A stretch of 64,000 bases of DNA from Polydactylus sextarius (taxonomy: Eukaryota > Chordata > Actinopteri > Polynemidae), in contig CM028923.1 in assembly GCA_016801845.1 (NCBI GenBank), forward strand, positions 16,786,679-16,850,678, given 5' to 3'. Below, piece after piece: positions 1 through 12,400 of this stretch. The notes under the pieces are model-generated. The model worked only from the letters and a program-made list of their open reading frames with translations. It did not search any database and was not told the origin of the DNA. Within the stretch, counting starts at the first letter, position 1. The number at the start of each line of letters is the position of its first letter. Made by a program: the position numbers and the translations under genes.

Positions 1-465
1 TGCATCAGAACAAAGTAATGACTCATCTTTTTTAGTTACAATGGGTTAGTTACAAAATACAGCTGCAGCCACTAGGAGAAGCTAATACAAAAAGCTTATA
101 TCAAAATCTACCTAATATAGGTAGGGACATTGTTCTCAACCAAACTCCATTCACATTTTAGCAGATTTTAGTTCAGTCTGTTTTTATGATATTTTACTAA
201 CAGTCTCGTTCCTTTTTTAAACAGTTGATGTAAATATTTGTAGTATATGTAGTATATTTTCAGGTGTGTTACATGGTCAAATGTTCACATACGTCTGATT
301 GTGTACAAACAGTGAGTCTCGGACGGCAGCACTTTCCTGTTTAAACATGTCAGTGACTCTGTTTATGAAGCTCAGACGAACACGATCTGTCTGATGTTTG
401 ACTCCTGTTGATGGAGCTGCAACTCGGCGTCCTGTTGTAACTGTGCTCGTTTGTCTGTTGGCAGC
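1..465. other. sequence upstream of fbxo7
   Basis: AT-rich sequence with no exon I recognise. It must hold the fbxo7 promoter and 5' UTR, but no TATA box or clear initiator stands out. The bases before the fbxo7 ATG (a GCAGC run at 461-465) resemble a 3' splice site, so the ATG exon could be preceded by a separate non-coding exon; this cannot be settled from sequence alone. Confidence 0.4.
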
Positions 466-939
466 ATGAAGCTGCGAGTTCGGATCAACAAACAGACCTG
501 CAGGGTGGAGCTGCCAGGAGAAGAGCCCACTGTGAGGGAGCTCACTGACCACATCAAGGACAACGTCCTGCCCTCACATGGACTCAGGTGTGTCTCACCA
601 CCCAGAGACACAACACACACTCATCATGAACATCTTCTCTTTTACTTCCTTTATCTAACGCAAACATGTCAGACTCAGAGTGTGTGTGATGTGTTTTCTG
701 TCTCAGCTCAGACACAGAGTTCAGTTTGTCTCTGAACGGTTCAGAGCTGCTGTCAGACACCGGTCAGACGCTGTCGTCCTGTGGCATCGTCTCCGGAGAC
801 CTGATCTGTGTCGTCCTGCCTGAGTCTGTGGCTGCTGCTGCTGCTGCTGCTGCTGCTTCAGTCTCAAACTCCTCCACCAGCACAACAACAACCAGCAGCA
901 GTAAACAAAGTGAGACCTGCTTCCAGGTGAGTGGTTCAT

Positions 940-983
<44 letters not shown>

Positions 984-3492
984 ACTAGAGGGCGTTGTCA
1001 GATTTATTCTTACGCTGTTAAATAGAGTGGATTCAGAGTGACGGGGAAAATTATTAGTTTGTTGGAGTTATTACAAACTAAACCGTGCAATGAAATTTGC
1101 TGTGCAACCACAAGACCACAGCACATTCAGAGGCAGCAATACACAGATCATACAGACTTGAGGTGTGACCACAGTGATTCTATGTCAGCATCACTCAGGT
1201 GTTTTTATTTATTTATTTTTAGTATGATTTAAGCATTTCGTCGTAAAGCTGGTTTCTGCCTCCACAGCGTCACTGTGGTGGAACATGATCGTTGTTCTGT
1301 CAGTGAAGCCTAACTGAGCTTCACGTCGATGAAGATGAAACGGAGTAGAGAACAATCCTGCAGCTGTGATTCACTCTGAGCTGCAGTTTAACACTGATTC
1401 ACAGTGGTGACCTGTGTTAACACAGCAGAGACTCTGAGTTTTAATGTGTTATTAATGTGTTGATCATCTGTGTGTGAAACAGCCGAGCAGCAGCGGCAGC
1501 TCTGCGGCTCCGATGCAGTCTGATGACACCGCCGCCATGACGGACACGGAGCCGTCGGTGCCGAGCTGGGAGCCCATGCTGTGCAGCGAGGCCGAGGACG
1601 GTCAGGCTCCTCTGTCTCTGGAGCTGCTGTATCATGCAGCTCAGACCACCAGCCCTAGCGACGCCGTCGTGGTCGCTGCAAACCTGCTGATGCTTGAAAC
1701 TGGGTTCACTCCCCAGGTGAGATGACAGAACTCAGTTGTAAACATCTGTATAATAACAAAAACAACTGTGTTCAGTGCTGTGATGCTCACTGCAGCCTGC
1801 AGGAGTCACTGACATAAAGGTTTTTATTTCCTGTGCGTCACCTCTCAGGGCTGTGAGCCAAAGCCCGGGGACATGCCTGCTGGGTGGAGGTCAGCAGGCG
1901 GTGTCTACAGACTGCAGTACTCTCATCCTCTGTGTGAGAACAGCCTGGCTATGGTGGTGGCCGTGTGCATGGGCCCTGCCCTCATCATCAATGGTGAGTT
2001 CAGGGACATGTGGTTGTATTTTTCTGGTTCCGTCTGTTTCAAGCTGCATCATCCGTCTCCTGTTTCTTCTCTGCAGCGAACCTGAAGGTCAACGACACGG
2101 TGAACATGGTTCGAAAACTGTGTCTGAGTCCAGCGAACTACGTGACGGACGCGTGGCCAGGTAGAGCTCTGATTGGTCGCTTTGTGGCTGTAGCTTGATG
2201 TGAGTCTTTATAAATGTCATGAGGTCTCGTCTCTGTCATTGTTCAGAAGAAAGCGCCGCAGCAGCTTTTAAACATCTGAGGAAACTGTCTCGAGTCTTCA
2301 AGGACCAGCTGGCGTACCCGCTGATCGCCGCCGCCAGAGAAGGTACAGACCAGTTCAACCGACCACACAGACATTTCGTCTCCTCACATCAGTGTCATTA
2401 TCCCCCTGTTTGTTCTTTTCCAGCGATGGCGCTGCCAGTGGCGTTCGGTCTCGCCGCTCTTCCTCCAGAGCTCCTGCTGCGAGTCGTCAGGCTGCTGGAT
2501 GTCCGCTCCGTCGTCAGGTTGTCCTCCGTCTCCAGACACTTCAACGTGGCCACGGCCGACTCCACGCTGTGGAGACACCTGTACCGCCGAGACTTCTCAG
2601 GTCAGACACCAGAAAAGAAAACATTCACCTCAATTTACGTTTTATTGGTTTGTGATATTGTCATTAATCAAAGTTGTCGTCGCTCAGATCGAGATCTCAA
2701 CAGATCCAGAGACACTGACTGGAAGGAGGTGAGGAACTTCACACTCACAACTTAGAACTGTGAAACCTCTGGAGCTAAATATATCAAAGAATTTACTCAT
2801 TAAAGGGGCACTATGGTGTCTGGTCGCTTTTTCTCTACAAGGCTCCTCCTACAGAATAAGGCTGAGTTCAAGATGCAAAACGTTTAATTCAGCAGTAACA
2901 GTGGTGCTGTTGCATGACCCTAGTCTTTCGACTATTTATGACGGCTTTTTAAATGGGCTGGGCAGCAGAGACCCTTCATTCACCCTGTGAGGAGTCATTT
3001 AATATCACACTGACTCTGAAGCTGATGCATTGACTTGTAGTAGTGTACCTTTTAAAATGATGTCATCAGATTACTAACATAGTAAATAATACTCAACTTT
3101 ATTTTACAATGTAGAACAAAAGATCAGAAGGAGCAGCAGGAATATTAAACATGTAACGTTCCACCTGATTCTGACGCTGTTCTCCTGACGTTCTGCAGCT
3201 TTATAAAAAGTTCTACAAACTGCGCCACGAACAGCGTCACATCTCACGCCACCGCTCCCTCCCTCCCTTCCACCACAACCCCCGAGACATCTTCCCTCTC
3301 CACCCTCCGCTGCCCGGCATCATCGGCGGCGAGTACGACCAGAGGCCCGACCTTCCCCGCGGCTTCCTGCCCCGCCCCCGCTACGACCCCATCAACCCCC
3401 CTCAGTTCCACGACAGACGACCTGTGACCGACCTGCGCAGACCCCGACCGCTGGGGGGGCGACCTACAGACGTCCAGCGAGGGTTCATCTGA
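466..3492 (+). CDS. fbxo7: F-box only protein 7 (FBXO7), complete, 9 exons
   Basis: Substrate-recognition subunit of an SCF (SKP1-CUL1-F-box) ubiquitin ligase; the human protein also acts in PINK1/Parkin mitophagy and binds PI31 and cyclin D/CDK6. Coding exons: 466-587, 707-926, 1483-1716, 1849-1993, 2077-2160, 2247-2342, 2424-2600, 2688-2728 and 3199-3492. All have GT/AG borders and the frame stays open, giving about 470 residues (human is about 520). Residues 1-80 form the ubiquitin-like domain (start MKLRVRINKQ; later GIVSGDLICVVL). A linker follows with a nine-alanine run. The dimerisation (FP) region starts near residue 165 (EPMLCSE, LSLELLY) and includes RLQYSHPLCE. The F-box is at about 312-358 (LPPELLLRVVRLLDVRSV then LWRHLYRRDF). 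The proline/arginine-rich tail holds GIIGGEYDQRP. The ATG at 466 matches the family start. The frame, length and motifs make this assignment very secure. Confidence 0.96.
831..857 (+). repeat. fbxo7: (GCT)9 coding repeat, polyalanine tract in fbxo7 exon 2
   Basis: Nine uninterrupted GCT codons encode nine alanines just after the ubiquitin-like domain, followed by a Ser/Thr-rich linker. I recall no such tract in the human protein. A pure codon run like this is prone to length change between individuals. Confidence 0.9.
942..981 (+). repeat. (GT)n microsatellite in fbxo7 intron 2
   Basis: About 20 uninterrupted GT units begin 15 bases downstream of the exon 2 donor site. Confidence 0.95.
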
Positions 3493-3542
3493 TCAGAGGA
3501 CAACTCCAGACGAGTCCAGGATCAGGACCGTTCCAGTTCTGT

Positions 3543-3548
3543 AATAAA
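3543..3548 (+). terminator. fbxo7: fbxo7 polyadenylation signal (AATAAA)
   Basis: A canonical AATAAA lies 51 bases after the stop codon, implying a very short 3' UTR. A second AATAAA near 3795 could give a longer form. Confidence 0.65.
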
Positions 3549-5645
3549 ACCAGGATCTGAACCAAAACAGTCGAGTTTGTTTCCTGAAAAACAAAGTTTG
3601 ACGTCAGAGTGAAAAAACCGACGCGTCAGGTCGGTTTTAGTTCAGAGTCTGAGAAACTGGACTCTCAGAGACCTCGACGCCGCTGTCTCTGAGGAAAGTC
3701 CAGGTGAATTTATCAAACGCATCTTATGTCTATCTGAGATGAAAACGGCTTCAGCTGAAAACTGCTCATGTGTCGTTGTAATAATTATGTTAAATAAAAT
3801 AACTTCACATCACTGACGTAACAAACATCTCTAACATCTCATGTCAGAAGAATAACATTTATAACCTGGTTTCACTTCTGATCCACTAACGTGTCCACGT
3901 CTTCACTGGAGCTGGTTTTATTTTTCTATAGAAACAAGTTCAGTTAACCTGCAATAGCACTTCATCAGTTTGACTCTAACAAAAACATAATTTTTCATAT
4001 GTGAAGAAACATAATGATAAATGTTACAGACTGCTCTTTAATCTGTGATTTTCTGGAAATAAAAGAAGAGAAATCTGGTGAAAATGAAGTGAATATGATG
4101 GTTTCTTTACTGTTTTATTATGTTACGATACAATATTACATCCAACTTTAAGATACAACTTGAATCTTTTACTGTTTGTTATTATTATATTATTATTATT
4201 TATTACATTTTATATTAGATATATTATGTTACAGTTCATTTCTGTAGGCTGACTGTTACTCCTGGATTTTTCTGTGTCCAAAACCTTAAATTCACTATAA
4301 TATAAAACAGACTAGTGGTGGATTCAAATGTATTTTGTGTTTTTAAAGAGCAGAAAACAGAACTACTTTGAGTTGAGGTGAAAATCAGGAGTGAAACCAC
4401 ACGACTTCTGTCTGAAACAAAACAGCCTTGATCGATCTGATGAGCTGAAACCTTCGACACTTTGTCTCCGATTGTTTCACATTTAATGCGACAAAGTCAG
4501 ATTTCGAATTAATTGTCACGACCTCGTAATTAACACATTAACTTCAGGTGCAAACTGCGGTTTCCTTGTGAGATCGGCTGAAAATAAAGAGTCAGATTGT
4601 TATTTTAACAGAAGACGCTGGTAAAATATTTCATGTGTTTTGATCTTCACAGTTTTAATTGATTTCCCTTTATTAATTCTTCCATTTCAAATGAAGGATG
4701 AAGCTTCTTAAAATATTACTATTCATTCAATAATCAAATGTTCACACATATTTTTGTGGAAAAGTTGACAAACCAAAGTGACACAGAGTGATTCCTTCAA
4801 AATAAAACACAGCTTTTATGTCACCGTGTTATTGTTTCAGTATCGGACACATGAAGTTATCGTTTTAAAGGAAAACAAAAAATGGGGTGGAAAAAAAAAA
4901 TAGAAAACACACATTTTATTTGACACAATGACGTCATCTTTTGTCTCGAGACAAAGAGTGCACTCGTTTAAACATAACCAGCTCCGCCGGCTCGGTGAAC
5001 GCGCACGGGCGGTGTTAATGAGGTGTTACGGACAAATCTGTGACTGATCAGATCAGATGATCGTCGACCAGCTCCTGTTCTTCATTTATTTATTTATTTT
5101 TATTAATGATTGAATTCATTGTTATATTTCTCAAGAGACGGGGTCATATTAGTTATAGATTGATTATGTTGTATTAATATTGTAGGTTTGTGTTGTTACT
5201 TATTTTCCAGTCGGGCGGGGTCTGTCGGGCTGCTAATATATGACATCAACGATGACTGGGGTGCGTCTGATTTATCACCCGCTACACACCGGATTGTTGG
5301 GTATTGAACATGTATCACAACACTCCAACTTGTACTTTATAACTAAACAGTTACAGGTAAAGAATCACGTTTAGTTTGTTAATGATCTGTGTCAAAGTGC
5401 TTTTTTGTTTGTTTTGGTTTTTTTTGTTTGTTTATCGTAAATATGACATAATCAACACTGATGCACGGAAGCCTGCTTTAAACAAAAGTCATGTAAAGTA
5501 AAGAAAATACACAATAACAAATAAAACACTCACCGTGTGTTGAGACCACGAGACTGTGAGTCACGACTGAGTCGCTATTTCTGTTGCTGTGATAAAATAA
5601 TAACATTTTTTGACAAATTGAAAACATTATCTTATAACTCGATTC

Positions 5646-5676
<31 letters not shown>

Positions 5677-5925
5677 GATGTTTGAAAGACACAACATTGA
5701 CTTTATTCAGCCTAAATTGGCCCCAAGAGCTCAGATTGTGTATTATTACTGAGACAAACGTTTCTAAGTGTTGTTATTTATAGTCTACTTCCCTGCTGGG
5801 AAAATACACAAACTATGACGTAGCATTTTTTTTAAATCTAAAGATAATGATTTGATTATTTCATAATCTTGTGATAACAGCTCATTAACCGCCTCTCTTC
5901 GACATAATAGGATTATAAAGTGTTG
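3549..5925. other. intergenic fbxo7-kiaa0930, no gene seen
   Basis: AT-rich sequence with many stops in all frames and only short ORFs. The visible structures are a perfect CRE (TGACGTCA, 4929-4936), a perfect 16-base palindrome centred on CTCGAG (4940-4955) and a long poly-T run near 5646-5673. A small GC-richer patch at 4980-5030 is followed by AT-rich sequence. Confidence 0.5.
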
Positions 5926-6339
5926 GGAGAAACTACTTCCGGATGTGAATCTGTCCGGGGACCGGATTGTGTATAACACCTGGGTATTTCCGGGTGTTCT
6001 GTCTCTTTAAGAGCCTCATGTTGATACCGGAAGTATGAGGGGTGTTTCCAGCTGATCAACAGAACGAGGACCAGTTCCCCCGCCCCCCCTCCCTCCTCAG
6101 CTCCAGACCTGTCCGCTCCGTCCCCCTGCTCCTCATCAGACCGCCCGGTACCGACCCCCGGCGGCTCCGCTCCAGATCTGTCCCCGGGATTATCAGCGGA
6201 AGAAGCAGCGGCTTATTGGGGGAGAGTCTCCTCCTTCTCTGTGCGGTGCTCCCCCCTCTCTCCCCCGCTCATCCGCTGCCGTTAACCGGTGCCTTCGGTC
6301 GCTGTGAGCCCGGACTGTCATGGTCCCAGCGCGGCGGAG
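5926..6339 (+). promoter_or_regulatory. kiaa0930: kiaa0930 promoter and 5' UTR, CpG-rich with ETS-type sites
   Basis: Composition shifts from AT-rich to strongly CpG-rich here. Three ETS-family cores occur: CTTCCGG at 5936-5942, TTTCCGG at 5987-5993 and CCGGAAGT at 6028-6035. No TATA box is seen. This fits a dispersed CpG-island promoter; the exact transcription start is not visible. Confidence 0.6.
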
Positions 6340-6424
6340 ATGGCGTCCTTCCCCGGTTTGTGTAAGGCTGTCGGGCCCGCGGAGGAGGACGCGGAGCAGG
6401 ACGGCTCTCTGCAGCAGATGCTGA
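6320..6424 (+). other. upstream ORF overlapping the kiaa0930 start
   Basis: An ATG at 6320 in good context (G at -3, G at +4) opens a 34-codon frame, out of frame with the main CDS. Its TGA at 6422-6424 falls four bases after the start of a second in-frame kiaa0930 ATG at 6418 (ATGCTGA). It could lower initiation at 6340 or favour the 6418 start if the transcript begins upstream of 6320. Confidence 0.45.
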
Positions 6425-9400
6425 AGGCCATCGCCGACGAAAGGAACCGACTCAACATCCGCCAGGAGATCAGCGGGCTGGGTGAGTGCGACCGGGGTCC
6501 GAGGGGCCTGGGAGGGAGTGTGGGGGTCCGGGATCATGGAGGGAGGGGGTCCGGGTCCCTGCGGGTTGATCCTGACTTTAATATTTAATGTGATATCACA
6601 GTGAACGGCCTGTCTGCCCTTTATAAACCACACTGTTACTGTGGGGCCTGGATCTGTATCTAGATCTGGGTTCACCAAGTCCCTGAACCTCCGTGGGGCC
6701 CCTGGGTCACACCGGAGCTGGTCTCTGGGGTCTTGTAGGACTGTGCTGTATTTAGATTTTTTTAAATTTAAGTTTTATTTACATTCTCTGTTAACTAATC
6801 TAGTATATTGTCTTATTATTTTTCATCATTTATTACATTAAAAAAAATAATCAACAACATTGACACCACAAATCACTAGGGTGGAATTCACATTTTAGAA
6901 GTTGAGACTTGTGAATTTTGCTATCTTATTAAAAAAAAAAAAAAATTTATTTATTAATAATTAATAATTAAGTAATGAAGCTGGTCCCTCAGGAGGAGGA
7001 TCTGGACCTGGTTAATTGAATCAATCAGGATCATGAGTTTAACCAAACAAAGTAAAGTGGGGGGGTCATTCCAAGGCCTTGAACCACGTCTGGATCCAGT
7101 CCCTGAGGGGCCTCCACTGACCCTCCCCCTGCTGTAGATAATGATTAACGGGTTTGTCACAAGATTAGCAAACAACAACTTTGACAGCTGATCAGTTCAT
7201 TTAAGTTCATTTTATAATAATAGCAATAATATCACAAAAGAACAGTAGTTCCTCATGTTGATCTGTCGGTGATTGACGAGCTGCAGCGTCACCTGATACG
7301 ACGTCACCTCAGGTTTCCTCTTTGTTTTATTTTATTTGGGTCATTGGTTGTAAATGGTTGTTAGAGACAAAAGTCTTGAAAACATGAATCCAGACCAGTT
7401 TTCTTAAAAGAATAAAATACTTTTTCTTCAACCAATCACATAAAATGTTGCTGTTTTATTGATTGCTATTCAAATCCACCAGACTCCATAGAGAAAATGA
7501 GTCATTTTAATCTCACGGGACACGGGAAGCTGCTGGTCACTGCTGCCTTTATTGGTTAGTTAGTTTGCCTTGTTGTTTGACTTTCAGTGATGGAAGAAAC
7601 ATTTCATTCTCCACTGAAGGAAAACAGCCACATTATAACTGACTGATGGAGGCAGCAGTGACCAGCAGCCTCCTGTGTCCTGTGAGGTCAAAACGGCTGT
7701 TTTTGTTAATGGAGTCTGGCGTCTGTGAACAAGTGATAAAACAGCTGTTTCTGGTTAAACACAACTCTCTGGCTCTGTAGGAGTCCCATTATTATGTTGT
7801 CAGACACGTATAGTAACAATCTGTTTAATTAAACTCCTGTAGACTGCAATGTCACATAGTAAACCCCAGGCTGTTGGGATGTCAGGTGACCTCTGACCTC
7901 TGGGCAGTCGCCTGCTGATGCAGACTTCAGCGTCTGAGCCTGGAATTAAACTTAAAGACAGTAATTACAGTTTAAGTCGCCGCTGCAGTTGAGATTTTCC
8001 TTCAGTTATTCATCTAAACACACACTGAGTTATATATGTGGGTAAATTGTGTGTAGCTCTCACATTAAAACTGATCCTGGACCTGTTTGAGAGGAAGGTG
8101 AACTCTCATTGTCGATCAGATCTTTGTCATGAAGCAGCGAAGTAGCCGATGAGAAGCTGCAGCTCTGCAGGTGAAGCTCCCGCAGCGACTCACTCTTCAC
8201 ACTGATGGTTCATCTCGCAGCGCGTGTGTGTTACCAACGTTATCTGTGTCCTGTGGACGTCTGGGCTGCAGATACGATCGGATCCTGCAGACCGTCCTGC
8301 TGCTTGTTTTTCGTGGCTCGTTTTGTTCTGATGCAGAAATCAATGGAGCTCTGTTCACGAGCCATGACTTCATCATCACGGCACACGGCCTCTGTTCGCT
8401 GCCCACCACTTCTCTCCGCCGTCGACAGCAACAGGAACGAGATGCTGAAGACGTTCAAGTCGTTCTCAGTCATTTGGTAACACGAACCTGCTGTTGCTGA
8501 ACGTCTACTGTGAATAAAACTGTCGTTAACACTTGATTAGATCACATTTTTTTGTTTTTAAAGAAAAGGACCACTTGTTCCCTGAGTCACAAACCTTTTC
8601 TTACTTCTTTTTTTTTTTTTTTTGTCTGTTTGTTGCTTTTTATTTGTGTGCTCTAGTTAAATCATTCAGGAGCATATATTGATGAAATTACACATACGAG
8701 AGCAGGTTTTAATGTGTTTGCTAGAAGTTCTATATTTTCTCTGTGACACCTGCCGAGCTTTTGATAATTATGCTTGCGCTGACTTCTGTCTCAGATTTAG
8801 CTGAAAATTAGCAACTTTTCTAAATTTGAAGATGTTCTCTTGCTAATTGATTTTTAAAAAGAAAAAGAAAAAGAGGAAAGGAACCCTGCAGAGAAACAGA
8901 AATAGCGAGGAATATTTTTATTGAAGAAAGAAGCCAAACTGAGCAGAAAACACTGTGGATTTTTAAAAGCACAGAGATGTTTCTCTGACAGGTTTGTACT
9001 TAGACGGACCGACAATATTATATTAAATCGACATATTTCTGAATGAAGTTCCTAATGGAGAGGATGGCAACTTCCTGAGAGTAAAATCGCCTGTATTTCT
9101 TAATGTTTTTTGGATCAGAATAATCAACAAAAGCCAAATTAACATCGAAAACAACATGAAGTCACTTTGTTCTGGAACTTTCAGTCACAGCAAATGACTC
9201 AGTCAGTGGTTTCCTCAGTGTTTACCACCCATCTTGATTGGTCCGAGTTGGGGTTTGTGACGTGGTTGTGCGTCTTCGCCATCGTCTAATTCTTATAAAT
9301 GAAATAACAGAAGCAGACAGTGTCAAACGGAGACAGTCCAGGCTCGGTCAAAGCATCACTGAGGCGTTGTGATGTTTCAGTAGCAGGCTGTGGTTTGTAG

Positions 9401-12400
9401 CTGCAGGTCACCGACCTTCCTGTTTCCGTGTTACAGGTGTAGCTATTGTGTTTGGCAGCAGGTCCCTTTGCTGCGACTGCGGCTGCTGTGGTTTATTCAG
9501 TCTGTGTCCTTGATGGACCTACAGGCTGCTGCTGCTGAGCCTGAGTCAGGATCAACAGTGACTCAGGGCTTTGCTCTGCTGGACTCTTATTTTGGTAGCT
9601 TTTTTATGAGTAATACTCGCGTTATTTTTTTTTTTTTTTTTACGATCGGACTGGGACAGGTTGGGAATCACAAGCATTCAGCTGAGTTTATGTTTGTTAG
9701 TTTATTGTGAGTGAACACTTTATTTTCATCAGCAGTTTTTTTCACGATAAAAGTCTGAAGAAGTTGGGTTGTAAGTTTTCATTTTAGGCTTTTGTTGTGG
9801 AACATTTGCAGGAAGTGTTGAGTTTAGTTTACAGTTCCTACCAGGAGGAAGTCTGTTCATCTGTTCTCATGCTGTTGACAGATTAGACTGTGCAGCGTCT
9901 ACAGAGAAGGATTTATGAGCTGGACTGTTTCCTGCTTGTAATTTGGAGACTCCAGGAAGGAAAAAATATTGTGACACATGAAGTAACTACACCCATTTTT
10001 TACAAACTTATGGTTTGTAGATGTTAAAGGTTTGTGGGAAATGACCAGAAACTAGTTAATCCTGTTTTTACACCAAACACCTCAACTTTCCTTTTTAAAG
10101 AAACAAGACTTCATCGACTAAATCTGTAACTTTTAACATTCTAGAACTCTTAGTTTGTTATTTTCTTGTAACTTAACACCAGTGAAGGGTTTGAACATTT
10201 CGTCCATCACAGGAAGTCTCACAATAACAAACAAACTGAAGCGATGGAGGCAGCAGTGACCAGCCACATCCTCAGAGGTTACAATGAGCGATTCTGTCGA
10301 TTGTCAGCAGCACAGTCGTGATGATGACATATCTGTGTTTTTGTGTTAAACTCCAGCCTTTATATTTCTGGTCATATATCCCGGTACTTTCCACGTATCT
10401 GTTAGGACCCTTATTTTAAGAACCAGCTGCCACAGAAACAGCAGATCTGAGCTGGAGCAGACAGAGACGAGCATCAATGATTCAGGTTTAATTACCTCCT
10501 AACGCAGCAGTGAAACGCGGCTGTGCTATAAATACACACATCAGGCCGCAGCCTCGGTTCATCGTTCGGATGCAGAAAACAGACGCAGATCGATGGACAG
10601 CGGCAGGTAGCGGCCATGGTCCACGTGACGCGACTGAACGCAGCGTCACTTCACACGTGAACTAGGACATGAAGGAATACACTGATGAACAATAACTTTT
10701 TAAATAGAAAAGGACTAACGGTTCCTCCAGTCACTTTTTTTTTGTTTTTGTGTCTTTTGAGAATGTTGTTTATCATTGTGTGCTTTTTATTCATGCGTAC
10801 TAATTAAATCATTCGGAGGCACATATTAGTAAAGTGTTCTCACTAATTACACATTCAAGAGCAGGTTTTAATGTGTTTGCTCAAAGTTCGATATTTTTTT
10901 CTGTGTGACACCTGCCGGGCTCTTGACGACTGCACGCTGACTTGGTCCAGATTTAGTTGGAAATTAGCAACTTCACTTAGAAGCTGTTCTACTGATATAA
11001 ATGTTTTTTTTTTTATTATATGAAAAAAAAAAGAAACCATAATAAAAACAGAAATAACAAGTACTATTTTATCAAAGTAAAAAAAGTGGAATTGAGCAGA
11101 AAACACTGGGGGTTGTAATTAAAAAAAAAACAGAGATGTTTCTCTATCAGGTTTGTAGTTAGATTTAAAAACAATATTAATTGAATTTGACACATTACTG
11201 ATGATGTTCCTGTGGAGAGGAGTGCATTTTCTTTTCCTGGTATTTTAACATCAAACTAAAATAATCCTTTATTTGAGTCAGTGTGAGCAGAAACTCCAGT
11301 CACGCCTGCGTCAGTAGTTTCTGACAGTTCACACGTGATTCTGAGCATGTTACACTTTCTTACCACAGTACAGGCTGTATGAAAATATGTGTCCGAGGTC
11401 TGTTGTCTGTTTGTGTCGCTGCTTGAAGATAACATCATTGAGTTCGGAATGTGAAGGTGCACAGTCGTGATAAAACTTGTTTGTAACCGAAGCAGTCGCT
11501 GCCCCAACGACTGCTCGAAGGGCAGCGACTGAAATTCATCAACCATTTTCACCAGCAGTCTATAAAGTTTTAATTCAGATATATGTGTGTGTGTCATGTT
11601 TTATTGACGGCAGCAAAACAAAGAAGTCTGATTCATACGTGGACCACGGAGTGTGGAGCCAGGACTCGTGGGTTTTAAATCTGTAGGAGGGAATGTGAAA
11701 ACGTCTCATCTGAATTAAAAGAGTTAAAGCTTTCGTGCAGATTTCAACGACAGACAGTGTGTGAGTGTGTGACACCAGGTGACGCCGGCTCTCATCTGTG
11801 TGACGTTTTTACTTCATATAAAGTGTGTCATCACTTCGCTGCCTCGTTTCAAATTCACACTGACAACCAAAGGCTCATCCATTCGTCCATTCAGCCTGAC
11901 CACATGACAGAAGTGTCCCAGAGGACGTCACATGGTCACTGGCTCAGTCACCTGAGAGCAGCGGGGAACCTCCTGGTCTCATTAGTCACAGTCACAGACG
12001 AGTCACAGTAGTTTTATTTTGTGCTAACACATGTGAAAGGTTCAAAAGTTCACAAGTCCTTCTAGTACACGTGGTTCTATAAAAGGTTAGTGGTCATTGC
12101 AGAGGTTCTACTGGTGTTTTAGGAGGTTCTAGTTAAGGGGATTACAGATCCTGTTGAGGAGATGCCTCAGATCCATTTCAGGTGGTTTTCGTGGTCAAAC
12201 AAAGGTTTTTGAGTTTTTTTTTTTTTTTAGTTAATATTTGTAATAAATGAATCCAACCAAACGTAGGAGGCCGTCAGGTGGTTCTGGTGTTAAGGATGTT
12301 CTAGAAGCCGTTGATCGAGTCTTTGAGAGACAAGAAGAACTGAAACTACAACCGGAGCAACAATAATCTCAGACTGCTTTAAACCTTTTACCTTGTCATC

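Noticed and set aside
2790..3000. Possible repeat starting AAAGGGGCACTATG in fbxo7 intron 8
   Set aside because: The opening words resemble a common fish repeat, but the remainder did not match anything I could name and no ends or target duplication were visible.
6193..6678. 161-codon minus-strand ORF antisense to kiaa0930 exon 1
   Set aside because: It lies over a CpG-rich promoter and first exon where stops are rare on both strands; arginine/proline-rich composition with no known motif.
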